Source: UBA4421 sp002704225 (GTDB lineage: Bacteria; Pseudomonadota; Gammaproteobacteria; Pseudomonadales; Azotimanducaceae). Taken from it: 64,000 nt of DNA. The stretch is from positions 186,001 to 250,000 of the forward strand of contig CACDWG010000001.1 in the NCBI GenBank assembly GCA_902556425.1, read 5' to 3'. Below the pieces are notes generated by a model, which saw only the letters and a program-made list of their open reading frames with translations, was not told where the DNA came from and searched no databases. The position numbers and the translations under genes are program-made. Positions 35,879-46,288 of the stretch are shown one piece after another. Numbering within the stretch: the first letter of the stretch is position 1; each line of letters begins with the position of its first letter.

Positions 35879-36556
35879 TCAGTCTTCAAAGCCCAGAAAA
35901 GACGTCGCTTCTGCAACACTCTTCCGCTCGGAAACCACGGCGTTTGCAGGAAAGCTGTCATCGGGCCAACCCAGTGCAACGGCTTTCATAATGACCTGAT
36001 CGTCCGCAATCTTTGCGTGTTCTCGCACGACGGGAGACTGCATGATGCCTTGGCTGTTGATCACCGCGCCGAGGCCTCGCGACCATGCTGCGTTTACCAA
36101 TGCTGTGGTGACGGCCCCGCAGTCAAATGCCGTATCGTCGCTGTCCGCGAGTACCGCATCGTAAGTAATGATGACGCACACTGGGGCATCGAACTGACGG
36201 AAGCCGCGTAACACCCAGTCTTGGCGCTTTTCTTTGTCCTCGCGGGCAATGTCCATGGCAGCAAACAATTGCTTCGCAACGCCGACTTGACGGTCACGAT
36301 GTTGGCCGGCGAAGGCTTGTCCGATACGAAATTCTCGAGAATGCGGCACACCGGCGAGATTGCGCTCGGTATTGCCTGCTCGAATGAGGTCCAAAGGCTC
36401 GCCAGAGACCACGGTGAAATTCCACGGCTGGGTGTTCATTGAAGACGGAGAGCGCATTGCCAGCGCTAATACTTCTTCGATCAGCGCCTTGGGCACAGGT
36501 TCACTCTTATAGCCTCGAATGCTTCTGCGCCCGGTGACGACATCATCAAACTGCAT
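35879..36556 (-). CDS. Nitroreductase-family NAD(P)H oxidoreductase
   Basis: A 225-residue FMN-binding reductase. Visible motifs are GRRSIRGYKSEPVPKAL, the SPSSMNTQPWNF strand (FMN loop), the VNAAWSRGLGAV region and ALGWPDDSFPANA. The start is the ATG at 36556 with GAGGAG upstream; an earlier in-frame TTG (36571) is less likely. Family members reduce nitro groups, quinones or enones in the cytoplasm; the substrate is unknown. Confidence 0.9.
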   Translation of the reverse strand: MQFDDVVTGRRSIRGYKSEPVPKALIEEVLALAMRSPSSMNTQPWNFTVVSGEPLDLIRAGNTERNLAGVPHSREFRIGQAFAGQHRDRQVGVAKQLFAAMDIAREDKEKRQDWVLRGFRQFDAPVCVIITYDAVLADSDDTAFDCGAVTTALVNAAWSRGLGAVINSQGIMQSPVVREHAKIADDQVIMKAVALGWPDDSFPANAVVSERKSVAEATSFLGFED

Positions 36557-36619
36557 TTTCCATCTCCTCAATTATGTGAGGCGACAGTCTAGAGGAATAT
36601 GCAGGCTACAAAAATTGAT

Positions 36620-38080
36620 TTACGTTTTTTCTAGCTCGATACCGTCAGAGGGCTCAGTCAACAGGCGATCGTTGAGGATCCGAATGTTCTGCTCGTGAGT
36701 GCTTCTATCGATTTGATACAGGCTGATGCAGGCAATGGCGCCCAAAATAAGTGAGCAGTAGGCGGGCAAAAATAGCTGGGCCAGCTTGACGCGATGATCG
36801 CCGGTAAAATCCGCCACGGTGGTAATCGTGTCGAAACCGACTGCGGTAATGATCAGACCTGCGCTGATGATGCCTGACGCGCTGACGAATTTACCGGCGA
36901 AGCTTCTAGCGGCGAAAAACAGACCCTCGGATCGCCTGTTGGTCTGTTTTTCGCTGTCTTCGACCACATCGGCCATCATTGAGTCCAGCATCACTGCCGA
37001 CACAATAAAAACCGCGACTTCGGTAAATATAAAGGCGGTGTAGATGGCGATAGACGCGGTGGAGCCAAGCGCCGGCCACCAACCCATTAACACGCAAATA
37101 TAGGGAATCGGGTAGAGGGCCAAGCGCGTTAACTGCAGCGAGATGGCGGTGACTTTCTTACCCAATAGGAAACCCAACTTCGGGGCTAGGGGCCATGCTA
37201 TGAACGGGGCTAGGAGTACGGCGATACCGGTAATCCCGATCTGTGCGCCGGTGAACTCGAAGAAAAACCGAGTGATGTAGAGATAGAGCGCCGTGCTCAA
37301 ACCCGCCGCGGCGCCGAACAAGAGCGAGTAAAAAAACAGTGCTGCGAAGTTACGGTTTTTTAAGGATTCGAAGATTTGGCCAAATTCTTTGCCGATGGCG
37401 TTAAAGCGGAACGGTTCTTGGGGGCGGGGCATTTGTGCTGCGGCTCGCTGGGTGCCTAGGCTCGAAATGAGGATCGCCAAGGCGATGATCACCGCGCCGA
37501 CGGTACCGTAGATCATGTAGCCAGTGGCGGAAGCAAATCCGTAAGCGCCGACCCAGAAAGTCACATTAATGGTGTGTAGGCCATTGCCCCCGGTCCAACC
37601 GAAAAGGTGGCGGAGGGCGAGCCAACGGTTACGGCGGTCGTAGTCTTTTTCAAGATCCGGTAGCAGTGCAGTGCAGGGCACCTCAAACAAGGTGGTGCCC
37701 GTACGAATCAAGATGGCCAGAATAAAGACGTACCAGAACGCGTCTTCACCGCGTACGTCGATCAGCGGATTGAACAGCGCATAGAAACTCGCTGGCAGAA
37801 TGAACAGAGCAGCGTACATAAAAGGATGACGACGACCCAGTTTCGACTGTGTCTTGTCAGACCAATGGCCAAGTAATGGGTCGGTCAGCGCGTCCCAGAC
37901 AATGGCAATGGCTAGGGCGAGACTAGCAAGGTAGCCGGGAACGCCAAGTGCTTGGTTGGCAAAGGTCAGCAGCAGGTAGGAAAACGCGTTGTCCTTGATT
38001 CCATAGGCGATGGAAGAAGAACCGTAAAACCAAAAGATTGGTCGTCGCTCCAGCGCTTTTTGTTCGTCGCCGCTGTTCAT
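36620..38080 (-). CDS. MFS transporter, GPH-type (glycoside/hexuronide-cation symporter)
   Basis: A 486-residue transporter with about 12 helices. The GPH/MelB motif region DPLLGHWSDKTQSKLGRRHP lies near 60-80, and its internal repeat of DP-x-G-x3-D-x5-GRR is intact. The frame extends to 38173 but the ATG at 38080 has GGGAG six bases ahead. GPH carriers move glycosides or hexuronides with Na+ or H+. With a GH2 enzyme 10 kb away it may import the glycoside; that link is inference. Confidence 0.88.
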   Translation of the reverse strand: MNSGDEQKALERRPIFWFYGSSSIAYGIKDNAFSYLLLTFANQALGVPGYLASLALAIAIVWDALTDPLLGHWSDKTQSKLGRRHPFMYAALFILPASFYALFNPLIDVRGEDAFWYVFILAILIRTGTTLFEVPCTALLPDLEKDYDRRNRWLALRHLFGWTGGNGLHTINVTFWVGAYGFASATGYMIYGTVGAVIIALAILISSLGTQRAAAQMPRPQEPFRFNAIGKEFGQIFESLKNRNFAALFFYSLLFGAAAGLSTALYLYITRFFFEFTGAQIGITGIAVLLAPFIAWPLAPKLGFLLGKKVTAISLQLTRLALYPIPYICVLMGWWPALGSTASIAIYTAFIFTEVAVFIVSAVMLDSMMADVVEDSEKQTNRRSEGLFFAARSFAGKFVSASGIISAGLIITAVGFDTITTVADFTGDHRVKLAQLFLPAYCSLILGAIACISLYQIDRSTHEQNIRILNDRLLTEPSDGIELEKT

Positions 38081-38518
38081 CTTGAACTCCCTAGAGGCTA
38101 CTCGGGTGTGCACATGACGCTTTGGTACGCGCGGCCGGTATAGCTGTGCTTTGATGGCACCGCGAAGTGCCATCTATTGCAAGCGAAATGTTAATTAAAA
38201 GTTGTTGAAATTTGCGGACGGAGTTGGCGTGTTCTGGCCCAAGTAAGAAGTACGAGCCGATTGTGCTGGCGTGATACCAACGGCTGCAGCCAGCATCAAG
38301 AAATCATAGGGCCATGACAGCGCTCAAAATTCATTGAACAAGTTGTTCGTTGGCGAAAGAAATGTTCCGCTCGTTCAATAGGTGACTTGCCTTGATTCGG
38401 GAAGCGAGATAAGCCCGGCCGAAGGCAGTCGAGTGGCTAAAAGGGATCGGGTTATAGCGGGTTGGGTTAACGCGGCTGAGGTCTGTGTCTATCCAACGGT
38501 TTTGAATGCGAAAGGCAG
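38081..38518. other. Intergenic region, 438 bp
   Basis: No convincing gene. Only short reading frames without ribosome-binding sites occur; no repeat or clear terminator was seen. Confidence 0.35.
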
Positions 38519-38890
38519 TTAACGTCGCTTGCTCAGTTTGTAACATAGCCCGCCAAAGTCGCTGTCGACCACCGACCCTTGGTAGAATTTGAATGTGCCG
38601 GTTATCGCGTAGCTATCGCTGTTGAAAGAGACATTGCCCATGGGCATCTGGGACTCTTTGTTCAAAAGACGCGCTGTCATCACGCCGTCCCGATGATCAA
38701 GGTGAGTCAGTTCCATCGGAAAATAGAGCCACATTTGGCGACGACTTAAGAACAGTCGAATCTCCATGTTTTGGGTCGTTTCTTCGTCCTTCCAAATCCC
38801 CTGGGTTTGGACAAGGCAACGATAATCCTCCTCCCCCCAGCTCGTGACGGTAAACGCCATCAAAAGCAACGCCAGGGTGACCCGATTCAT
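38519..38890 (-). CDS. Small secreted protein
   Basis: A 123-residue protein with a signal peptide ending at SWGE (MNRVTLALLLMAFTVTSWGE). The mature part has a Cys near each end (C24 and C116) and alternating polar/hydrophobic strands (IRLFLSRRQMWLYFPMEL, then VMTARLLN, SYAITGTFKFY), suggesting a beta-sandwich held by a disulfide. No family recognised. The protein at 48552 has the same kind of signal peptide ending and two Cys. Confidence 0.6.
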   Translation of the reverse strand: MNRVTLALLLMAFTVTSWGEEDYRCLVQTQGIWKDEETTQNMEIRLFLSRRQMWLYFPMELTHLDHRDGVMTARLLNKESQMPMGNVSFNSDSYAITGTFKFYQGSVVDSDFGGLCYKLSKRR

Positions 38891-39324
38891 GCTGACAATT
38901 TTTGCAGCGACAGTTGAAGACCACGACGGTCAGAGCGTCGCATGACTCCGTGCTGACAACCACCTGGCAATGGCATTGTCGGTTTCGGCATATGCTTTTC
39001 CTACTGATGGCAGGTGCGAGCCCAATGCTCTCTAACGCGTTTTCTGGGGCAAACAGCGCAGTTGTTCCTGCAGGACCATTGCCTAAGCTAACATTGCCAG
39101 GCCTCAGGGCAACCGGAAAAAGCCAGAGGCGGAATGGTTTGCCTAGGGCCGCGCAGCCAAAGGTTTTGCGTTTAGCGCGTTGATTTGTCACGCGTCGGAT
39201 CGCGAGGTCGATGCATAGCACCGGTTATCCATTAAACGGCATCGTCTGTCCGGTTAGGCAAGTCGCCTAGCAAAATGCTTGCTTCACTGAGTCCCAGCGG
39301 ATGGGGGACGAAGAGGAGGCAAGT
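38891..39324. other. Intergenic region, 434 bp
   Basis: A 93-codon frame on the plus strand (38902-39183) has neither a ribosome-binding site nor family features and is left out. No other element was recognised. Confidence 0.35.
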
Positions 39325-40032
39325 ATGAAAATCAAACGTTTCGTTATAGCGCCAGTAATTTACGGGCTAACGCTCTTTTGGATCGCGGTTTCTTCAGGTT
39401 GTGGCTGGCTTCCCAGTCCCGGTGTGGCGAGCATTCCGGCGTATCCGATAGCAGGAGATGAAGACAAAATTAAAACGTTGCGTGAGAAGTATTCACAAGC
39501 AACGTTCGATTAGGAACTTCGCGCCTGCGCTAATAATTCATGCCGAATTCGGGCCCGCAATTTAATCCTCGAAGAACTTATGCTGATCGTGGATCACGAA
39601 TACCAAAAGTATGAGGGGAATTTGATCGCTGGCCGAGCGAAGTGGAAATTTGGATTTGGCGCAACGACTCAGGCTCTCAGCTTGGCTTCCACGGCATCAA
39701 CCGTCGAAACCTCCAAAACGATTTTTAGTGGGATTAGCACGCTTGTTGGGTCGACTGCTACCGAGCTCGACAAGAACTTTTATTTGGAGCAAACGAGCTA
39801 TGTGCTTGCGTATCAAATGCAAGCCCAGCGGCTGACCATATCGACGCAGATGCTCGTAAACATGCACGACAAAACCAAAGCGTACGCAGACTATTCTTTG
39901 GAAAGAGGACTTGCTGATATTGAAGCCTATTACCGCGCAGGCACCGTAGCGACGGCCGTTCAAAACGTATATCAGGGTGCTTCTGAGAAAATCAGTGCGG
40001 CAGAGACGACAAGGAAGGAAAAGGGGTTCTAA
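39325..40032 (+). pseudogene. Lipoprotein-like gene split by one in-frame TAG
   Basis: One continuous frame of 236 codons, including the final stop, is broken only by a TAG at 39511-39513. The first 62 residues (MKIKRFVIAPVIYGLTLFW, then a VSSGC lipobox-like cleavage) read into KYSQATFD-stop. In the same frame the codons after it read ELRACANNSC, then RARNLILEELMLIVDHEYQKYEGN, and a membrane-associated C-terminal part (ASTASTVETSKTIFSG, DKNFYLEQ, DIEAYYRAGTV). I recall bacterial lipoproteins whose N-part with Cys is followed by exactly this RN-x-ID-x2-Y arrangement. The ATG at 39580 has no good ribosome-binding site and would lack a signal peptide. Read as a nonsense-interrupted gene or a read-through gene. 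Confidence 0.65.
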
Positions 40033-40116
40033 TCTGTAAAGGGTGTTAGGGTAAGCAGAGGGCGTGCCGTCGATCCTTGAGTTAGGTCGAGCCTATAGTC
40101 TGGAGAAAAATAAAAA

Positions 40117-42171
40117 ATGACGTCGCTCCGTTTGTTTTTGAGCTTGTGGGTTTTAGCCCTCAGCGCGCATACGGCTGCCGCTGCATCAGCAGAACTCGGC
40201 CATGCTCAGCCCAAGGAAAAGTTGCCGGTATCGGTCTTTAGCCGCGATTCAGCGATTCGTCACGCGCAAATTTCGCCTGACGGGAGCTATTTGGCTGTGA
40301 TCTTTCGAGATGATGGCGAAGAAAAGCTAGCGGTCTTGCGGACGGAGACAAAAGAAATTGTCAGTAGCTTTTTTGTGAAAGGTCGAAACCGAAGCGTCGG
40401 AGATTCGACTTGGATATCCAATGAGCGTCTCGTTTACGGCACCCGAGAGTCTACGCCTTGGGACAATACACCGTACGACCTGGGTGAACTGATTGGCGTA
40501 AATGTCGATGCTTCCAAGCATAAATTTTTGCTGGGTTATCAGTCTGGCAACTCTTGGAGCGGTTCTCACCTGAGACAGAAGAAGAACGATTACGGTAACC
40601 ACGCAATCATCCATACGCTGCCTGACGACGACGAACACATCCTGATCGCGTTCTACCCTTGGCGAGTGAAGAACAGGATGTGGGTCACGGATCAGGATGC
40701 GCTGCCAATTGTCTATCGGTTAAATGTTCTTACAGCGAAGAAGAAACAGGTGGGAAAACTGCCGATGCCATTGGCCCGTGCTGTTGCTGACACACGTGGT
40801 CAGGTTCGTTTTTCAATAGCGCTTGATGAAAACAATGAAACGGTCATCCATTATCGAAACAGAGCAGACGAGGAATGGCTCCTTTTTGCGCTTTCTAATT
40901 TTGAAGGAACCGACCTAGTACCGATCGGTTTTAACGACGGCGACGACGGCGTGTATTTCACCGCGTACGTCAATGAAGGCACGAGAGCCGTCTACCGCCT
41001 CTCTTTCGAAAACCGAGGCATCGAAAAGATATTTCACAATGAGGCTGTTGACCCTTCTGGTTTGATCTTTGACGACGAGGGTCGCCGTCTGGTCGGTGTA
41101 AAAACCTCGCAGGGCTTGCCCGAGTACCACTATTTGGATGATCGAAGTCCAATTGTGGCGCTTCATCGAGCGTTGGATCTCGTTTTCGAAAACTCAGATG
41201 TGGTGATAACCAGTAGCACCAGAGACAGAGAAAGAAGTTTGGTGCGTATCTATTCCGATAAAAATCCGGGCGACTACTTCTTGTATTCCCAGCAGTCGAA
41301 AAGTCTCGATTTCCTCTTCAGCTACAAAGAAGGGATTCCGGTGGAAGCGATGGCCACAACGCGAGCGATGACGTTTGCAGCCCGGGACGGCCTTGCTCTA
41401 CACGGTTACCTGACGCTTCCTCAAAATCAATCCGAGAATCTCGCCTTGGTCGTGCTTCCACACGGGGGACCCCACCATGTGCGAGACTCGTGGGGATTCG
41501 ATTCCCAAGTGCAAATGCTTGCCCATTACGGTTACGCCGTGCTGCAGCTTAATTTTCGTGGTAGTGGCGGCTTTGGTCAGTCCTTCGCTGAAGCCGGTGA
41601 GGGGAATTGGGGCGCTTCGATGCAAGACGACTTGACCGATGCCACTCTGGCCCTCATTGAGCAGGGTATCGCCGACCCAGAAAAAATCTGCATTTACGGG
41701 TCAAGCTATGGAGGTTATGCAGCGTTGATGGGGGTGGTAAGAGAGCCGCAACTGTATCAATGCGCCATTGGTTCGATGGGAGTATACGATCTGCCCATGA
41801 TGTTTGAAAAAGGCGATATCCCTGAGTCTTCAGGTGGGATTGCGTATTTGAAGAAGACCCTTGGAACGGATGTTGAGTTGCAAAAACAACGTTCTCCCGC
41901 GTTCAACGCTGAAAAGATTAAGGCCAATGTGCTGCTGATTCATGGCAAGGCTGATCGTCGAGTTCCGATCAGTCAAGCGAAGGCCATGAAGTCCGCACTG
42001 GACCGAGTCGGGAAGGACTACCAATGGTTGCAGATTGATGCCGGGGGGCATGGCTACTTTGATGATGAAAATCGGGAGATCGTTTATCGTCAAGTTCTTC
42101 AATTTCTGGAACAGAATATCGGCGCATCGAGAAAGGCACCGGTGCACGAGTACTCATCTGCAAAAAATTAA
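40117..42171 (+). CDS. S9-family (prolyl oligopeptidase-type) serine peptidase
   Basis: A 684-residue exported peptidase. It has a signal peptide (about residues 1-23: FLSLWVLALSAHTAAAA), a beta-propeller-like N-terminal part with SPDGSYLAVIF, and a C-terminal alpha/beta hydrolase domain. Catalytic triad: S530 (YGSSYGGYA), D613 (KADRRVPIS) and H645 (GGHGYF). The conserved GYLTLP and LNFRGSGGFGQSF segments are present. It would cleave peptides in the periplasm or medium. The gene stands alone. Confidence 0.93.
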   Translation: MTSLRLFLSLWVLALSAHTAAAASAELGHAQPKEKLPVSVFSRDSAIRHAQISPDGSYLAVIFRDDGEEKLAVLRTETKEIVSSFFVKGRNRSVGDSTWISNERLVYGTRESTPWDNTPYDLGELIGVNVDASKHKFLLGYQSGNSWSGSHLRQKKNDYGNHAIIHTLPDDDEHILIAFYPWRVKNRMWVTDQDALPIVYRLNVLTAKKKQVGKLPMPLARAVADTRGQVRFSIALDENNETVIHYRNRADEEWLLFALSNFEGTDLVPIGFNDGDDGVYFTAYVNEGTRAVYRLSFENRGIEKIFHNEAVDPSGLIFDDEGRRLVGVKTSQGLPEYHYLDDRSPIVALHRALDLVFENSDVVITSSTRDRERSLVRIYSDKNPGDYFLYSQQSKSLDFLFSYKEGIPVEAMATTRAMTFAARDGLALHGYLTLPQNQSENLALVVLPHGGPHHVRDSWGFDSQVQMLAHYGYAVLQLNFRGSGGFGQSFAEAGEGNWGASMQDDLTDATLALIEQGIADPEKICIYGSSYGGYAALMGVVREPQLYQCAIGSMGVYDLPMMFEKGDIPESSGGIAYLKKTLGTDVELQKQRSPAFNAEKIKANVLLIHGKADRRVPISQAKAMKSALDRVGKDYQWLQIDAGGHGYFDDENREIVYRQVLQFLEQNIGASRKAPVHEYSSAKN

Positions 42172-42465
42172 CGTAAGTGCTGATGTCTGCGGAATACAGT
42201 TGTGCGCTGAACGTCTGGCAAGACAGCAAGCTGCGGGCGTATTCGTTAAACGAGCCTTTCAAACGCCAGCGGTGCAGGCAAAGCGCATGGCCATAGCCCC
42301 GACGGGCTGTCTCGGAATCAATATTTTGAGCGTCCATGCCTGACGCCTCGTTCACACAGCAGTTCGGCTGCAAAAACCTCAGCTTTCGATAATTTATACG
42401 ACAAGTAGATTCCCAAATTTTCTGTTACTTTCAATAGTTGTCGAATTAAAAGGAACGTTTATCTC

Positions 42466-44190
42466 ATGCCTAGACCAAAGCGCCCTCAGCACTATTACGA
42501 TGAAATCAAAGATAAATTTCGAGAAGAACGGAATCTGCGATTAGGGTACCGCCCGCCAGGCACAGATCAGTACACCTCGGAGTTAAGCGGCGACTTGGCA
42601 AAGTATGCGGTTGATCCCTACGCGAAAGATGTTCCGACTAGGGAGCCTATTACCGACGAAGTAGAAGTCCTGTTTATCGGTGGGGGCTTTTCTGCCCTGT
42701 TAACTTCCGCTCGGTTAAGAGAGCGCGGTCTGGAGAGTATTCGCATCGTGGAGCGTGGGTCAGACGTTGGGGGCACGTGGTACTGGAACCGATACCCCGG
42801 CGCTGCGTGTGATGTGGTGAGTTACGATTATTTGCCATTGCTCGACGAGTTGGACTACGTGCCGGTGAATCATTATTCACGCGGCCCAGAAATTTTTAGC
42901 CACTGCCAGGCGATCGCCCATAAGTACAATTTGTACGATCTGGCTGTGTTTAACACCACGGTTACCGAGACCCGCTGGGATCAAACGGACCAGCTTTGGC
43001 ACGTGAAAACTGATCAGGGCGATGTGATGCGCGCGCAGTTCGTGATTTGTGCAAACGGGACATTGGCCAAACCGAAGCTCTCAGCCATTGACGGAATGGA
43101 GAGTTTTATTGGTCATTCTTTCCATACGTCTCGGTGGGACTACGACTATACCGGCGAGAATTTGGAACATTTGAAAGACAAGGTGGTTGGCATCATTGGT
43201 ACCGGCGCCAGCGCGGTGCAGATCGTTCCAGAACTTGCCAAGGTGGCCGAGGAAGTTTTCGTATTTCAGCGCACGCCTTCATCCATTGATATTCGAGATG
43301 ACTGGCCTACGGATCCGAATTGGGCACGTAAGCTCCAGCCTGGTTGGCAACACAAAAGACGCGAAAAAGTGCTCGCCGCGGTTGAAAACTCACTCGAGAA
43401 GCGCGCTGCGAAGGGCGCAACGTCACCCGAGGAAAAGCTCCGGAAACAGGAAAACGCCAATATCGACTACATGATGCGTATCCACAGACGCATCGATGAA
43501 ATTGTCGATGATCCTTCGACTGCCGATGCGTTGAAGCCGTGGTACATGTTTATGTGTAAGCGTCCCTGTTTTCACAATGAGTACCTGCCATCCTTCAACT
43601 TGCCCAATGTGCATCTGGTGGATACGCAAGGGCAGGGCATAACGCAGATCAGTCCTCAAGGCCCAGTATTCGACGGTAAAGAATACGGTCTAGATTTGTT
43701 GATTTACGCAACCGGCTTCGAGGTTCAGCAGACCGGTATTTATAACGACATTGTCGGTGCGGGTGGTGTGAATCTTCAGGACAAGTACGCGCAGGGCATC
43801 CGAACTTTATTGGGTATTCATACTGCAGGCTTCCCAAACCTGTTCATCATGGGTGGATATCAAGCGTCCTTCCAGTTCAACCTCACGGAGATGCTGCAAA
43901 CACAGGGCGATCATATTGCTGCGTGTATCGATTATGTTCGCGCTAACGGCCACCACGTTATTGATGTCAAAGATGAGGCCGAAGAGTGGTGGGTGCAAAA
44001 CGTCATCCAACATCGAGGCAAGACCAATCGCTCTGAAGAGTGTACGCCCGGTTACTATAACTTTGAGGGCAATGAGCAAAGACGTCAGGACGGTAACTAT
44101 AACGGGGGATTTAGACAGTATTTTCAGCACCAAGGGCAGGTGCGCGAAAAAATGGAAGACAACTTTCATCTCGCCGCGAGAAAAGATTGA
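42466..44190 (+). CDS. Baeyer-Villiger-type flavin monooxygenase
   Basis: A 574-residue FAD/NADPH monooxygenase. The FAD site GGGFSALL is near 71; the BVMO fingerprint FxGxxxHxxxWD reads FIGHSFHTSRWD near 213-224; and the NADP site GTGASAV lies near 245. GTWYWNRYPGAACD is also typical. Such enzymes insert oxygen next to a ketone to form esters or lactones. AAAGGAACG precedes the ATG. It is followed on the same strand by a CoA transferase (23 bp) and an SDR (15 bp), a likely operon for degrading a cyclic or steroid ketone. Confidence 0.93.
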   Translation: MPRPKRPQHYYDEIKDKFREERNLRLGYRPPGTDQYTSELSGDLAKYAVDPYAKDVPTREPITDEVEVLFIGGGFSALLTSARLRERGLESIRIVERGSDVGGTWYWNRYPGAACDVVSYDYLPLLDELDYVPVNHYSRGPEIFSHCQAIAHKYNLYDLAVFNTTVTETRWDQTDQLWHVKTDQGDVMRAQFVICANGTLAKPKLSAIDGMESFIGHSFHTSRWDYDYTGENLEHLKDKVVGIIGTGASAVQIVPELAKVAEEVFVFQRTPSSIDIRDDWPTDPNWARKLQPGWQHKRREKVLAAVENSLEKRAAKGATSPEEKLRKQENANIDYMMRIHRRIDEIVDDPSTADALKPWYMFMCKRPCFHNEYLPSFNLPNVHLVDTQGQGITQISPQGPVFDGKEYGLDLLIYATGFEVQQTGIYNDIVGAGGVNLQDKYAQGIRTLLGIHTAGFPNLFIMGGYQASFQFNLTEMLQTQGDHIAACIDYVRANGHHVIDVKDEAEEWWVQNVIQHRGKTNRSEECTPGYYNFEGNEQRRQDGNYNGGFRQYFQHQGQVREKMEDNFHLAARKD

Positions 44191-44213
44191 TCGAGGCATG
44201 CTAGGAGTAAGGA

Positions 44214-45377
44214 ATGAGTTATCCACTTGCCGGACTTAAAGTCCTCGATTTATCGCGTGTTTTAGCGGGGCCATTTGCAGGACGAATGCTCAGTGACTTG
44301 GGTGCCGACGTTGTCAAACTCGAGCCGCCGGAAGGTGACGTTACCCGACACTGGGGAGTCAAACGTCGCGGTATTTCTGGCTACTACCATCAGCAGAACG
44401 CTGGAAAGCGCAATATTGCGGTAGACCTACGACATCCGAAAGGCCTGTGGGTTGCAAAATCACTTGTGGCAGAGGCAGATGTGCTGATCGAAAATTTCCG
44501 GCCGGATGTTATGCAGCGATTGGGACTCGATTACGACACGTTGGCCGACATAAATCCGCGCTTGATCATGCTGTCTATCTCCGGTTTTGGCGCAAACAAT
44601 GCTGACAGCCGCCGAGCAGCCTACGCTCCCATCATTCATGCTGAGACTGGGCTAATCGCTCGACACGCAGAGTTAACGGGTGCGTTTCCAGCGGAACTGC
44701 CGCTTTCCGTTGCAGATACGAATGCCTCGATGCATGGCCTCGTTGGTCTGCTGGCAGCGTTATACGCAAGAGAACAATCCGGGCGAGGCGACCATGTGGA
44801 GATCTCCATGGTTGATGCAACGGTGGTGACAAACGATGGGATGCACTATGCCCTCGAAGGCGTAAATATGGGCGTCACCAATGAAGTGCACGAAACTGCT
44901 GGTGGTTTGCTCATGCTCGCGGGTGAGTTTAGATACATTTGGAAATTACTCAGCACGGTTTATAAGGTGAGCGACGGCCTGGAAGAGACGCAAGACGTTT
45001 CGCTTGAAGAAAAAATCAAAGCGCGTCGTGCGGCCTCCAAACATTTTTTCACAGAGACCTGCCGCAATAGGGAAGACGTCATTCAGGCGCTCGATCGAAT
45101 GAACATCGCTTGGGGCGATGTCAGGTCGGCATCTGATGTGCAGGATCTGGCCTCGGTGGCAGCGCGAAACTCAATTGCAGAGGTCGATGATCGAGCAGGC
45201 GGCAAGCGCTTGATTCCGTCATCACCTTATCGATACAGGCACCTGGAGTCACGAGTCAGGGCCGGAGCCCCTCATCTGGGCGAGCATAACGAAGAAGTAT
45301 TGAAACAATGGTTGGGTTGGTCACCGGAGCAAATCAGCAATGTCGAATCAGCATTTTTAACCACAACACGAGAATAA
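44214..45377 (+). CDS. CaiB/BaiF-type CoA transferase (class III)
   Basis: A 387-residue class III CoA transferase. LDLSRVLAGPFAGRMLSDLGADVVKLE (in outline), then ENFRPDVMQRLGLDY, D168 of the active site in VADTNASMHG, and REQSGRGDHVEISM are all present. The C-terminal half is complete. A strong AGGAGTAAGG precedes the ATG. Position in the BVMO-SDR run suggests it activates or exchanges CoA on the oxidised product. Confidence 0.92.
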   Translation: MSYPLAGLKVLDLSRVLAGPFAGRMLSDLGADVVKLEPPEGDVTRHWGVKRRGISGYYHQQNAGKRNIAVDLRHPKGLWVAKSLVAEADVLIENFRPDVMQRLGLDYDTLADINPRLIMLSISGFGANNADSRRAAYAPIIHAETGLIARHAELTGAFPAELPLSVADTNASMHGLVGLLAALYAREQSGRGDHVEISMVDATVVTNDGMHYALEGVNMGVTNEVHETAGGLLMLAGEFRYIWKLLSTVYKVSDGLEETQDVSLEEKIKARRAASKHFFTETCRNREDVIQALDRMNIAWGDVRSASDVQDLASVAARNSIAEVDDRAGGKRLIPSSPYRYRHLESRVRAGAPHLGEHNEEVLKQWLGWSPEQISNVESAFLTTTRE

Positions 45378-45392
45378 GAGGGAGAGTGCGCG

Positions 45393-46223
45393 ATGCAGGA
45401 ATTTTCTGGGCGAACTGCGGTCATTACCGGTGCTGCCAGTGGTATTGGGCTAGGCATGGCAAGGTCTTTTGCAAAGCGCGGCATGCAGTTGGTGCTTGCC
45501 GACTTAAATGAAGAGCTCTTGCAAGCTGCGGAGCAGGAATTTTTGGATGCCGGTGTCGAAGTTGTAAGCCAAATTTGTGACGCATCCAAACTTGATCATG
45601 TGGAGCGTCTGGCTAATACCGCTATGGATCGCTTTGGGGGTGTTCATGTGGTGTGCAGTAATGCCGGTGTTGGTATTCCAACCTCCGCTCGCAACGTCAA
45701 GCTGTCGGACTGGGAATGGATTATCAACGTCGACTTGTGGGGGCCGATCTATGCGGTGAAAACGTTTTTGCCGCTAATTGAGGCTCAGGGCGAAGGGCAT
45801 ATTAACGCGACGTCTTCGATGGCGGGTTTGATCTCGTCACAAATGATGGGCGCTTACAATGTTGCCAAACACGGTGTTGTCGCACTGATGGCGGCCACAG
45901 AGCGGGAGCTGCGAGCCAAGCAGAGCAATGTAAGGGCTTCCGTATTGTGTCCTGGGCCTATCAACACGAACATCAGTCGCCATTCGGTCGACTATCGTCC
46001 GGGCCGGGGTAAGCCCAAAAATGACAATGAAAAGGCTGGGAAACTAGCGGGGAATATCCAGTCGGCGTTGGAACAGGGTATGCACCCTGATGAGGTAGGT
46101 GAACTTGTTGCCAGCGCCATTGAAGAGGAAAAGTTCTGGATTCTGACGCATCCTCGTTGGGCCAAGGCGGTACAAAAACAACTGGATGCAATGGTGGATG
46201 AACAGACACTCACGCGCGCATGA
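45393..46223 (+). CDS. Short-chain dehydrogenase/reductase
   Basis: A 276-residue classical SDR. The cofactor motif TGAASGIG lies at about 11-18, NAG at about 90, and the catalytic pair is Y155 and K159 (YNVAK). The GRTAVI start and the GPI-x-TN after the active site are typical. GAGGGAGAG lies ahead of the ATG. It is third gene of the BVMO run. Confidence 0.92.
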   Translation: MQEFSGRTAVITGAASGIGLGMARSFAKRGMQLVLADLNEELLQAAEQEFLDAGVEVVSQICDASKLDHVERLANTAMDRFGGVHVVCSNAGVGIPTSARNVKLSDWEWIINVDLWGPIYAVKTFLPLIEAQGEGHINATSSMAGLISSQMMGAYNVAKHGVVALMAATERELRAKQSNVRASVLCPGPINTNISRHSVDYRPGRGKPKNDNEKAGKLAGNIQSALEQGMHPDEVGELVASAIEEEKFWILTHPRWAKAVQKQLDAMVDEQTLTRA

Positions 46224-46288
46224 ATGTTTTGGCAAGCAGGGGCGACATCAAACCACGTCGTAGCGGTCGCGTTCAGGTGAGTGTTAAC

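Noticed and set aside
38902..39183. A 93-codon plus-strand frame as a gene
   Set aside because: No ribosome-binding site and no recognisable domain; it lies in otherwise featureless DNA.
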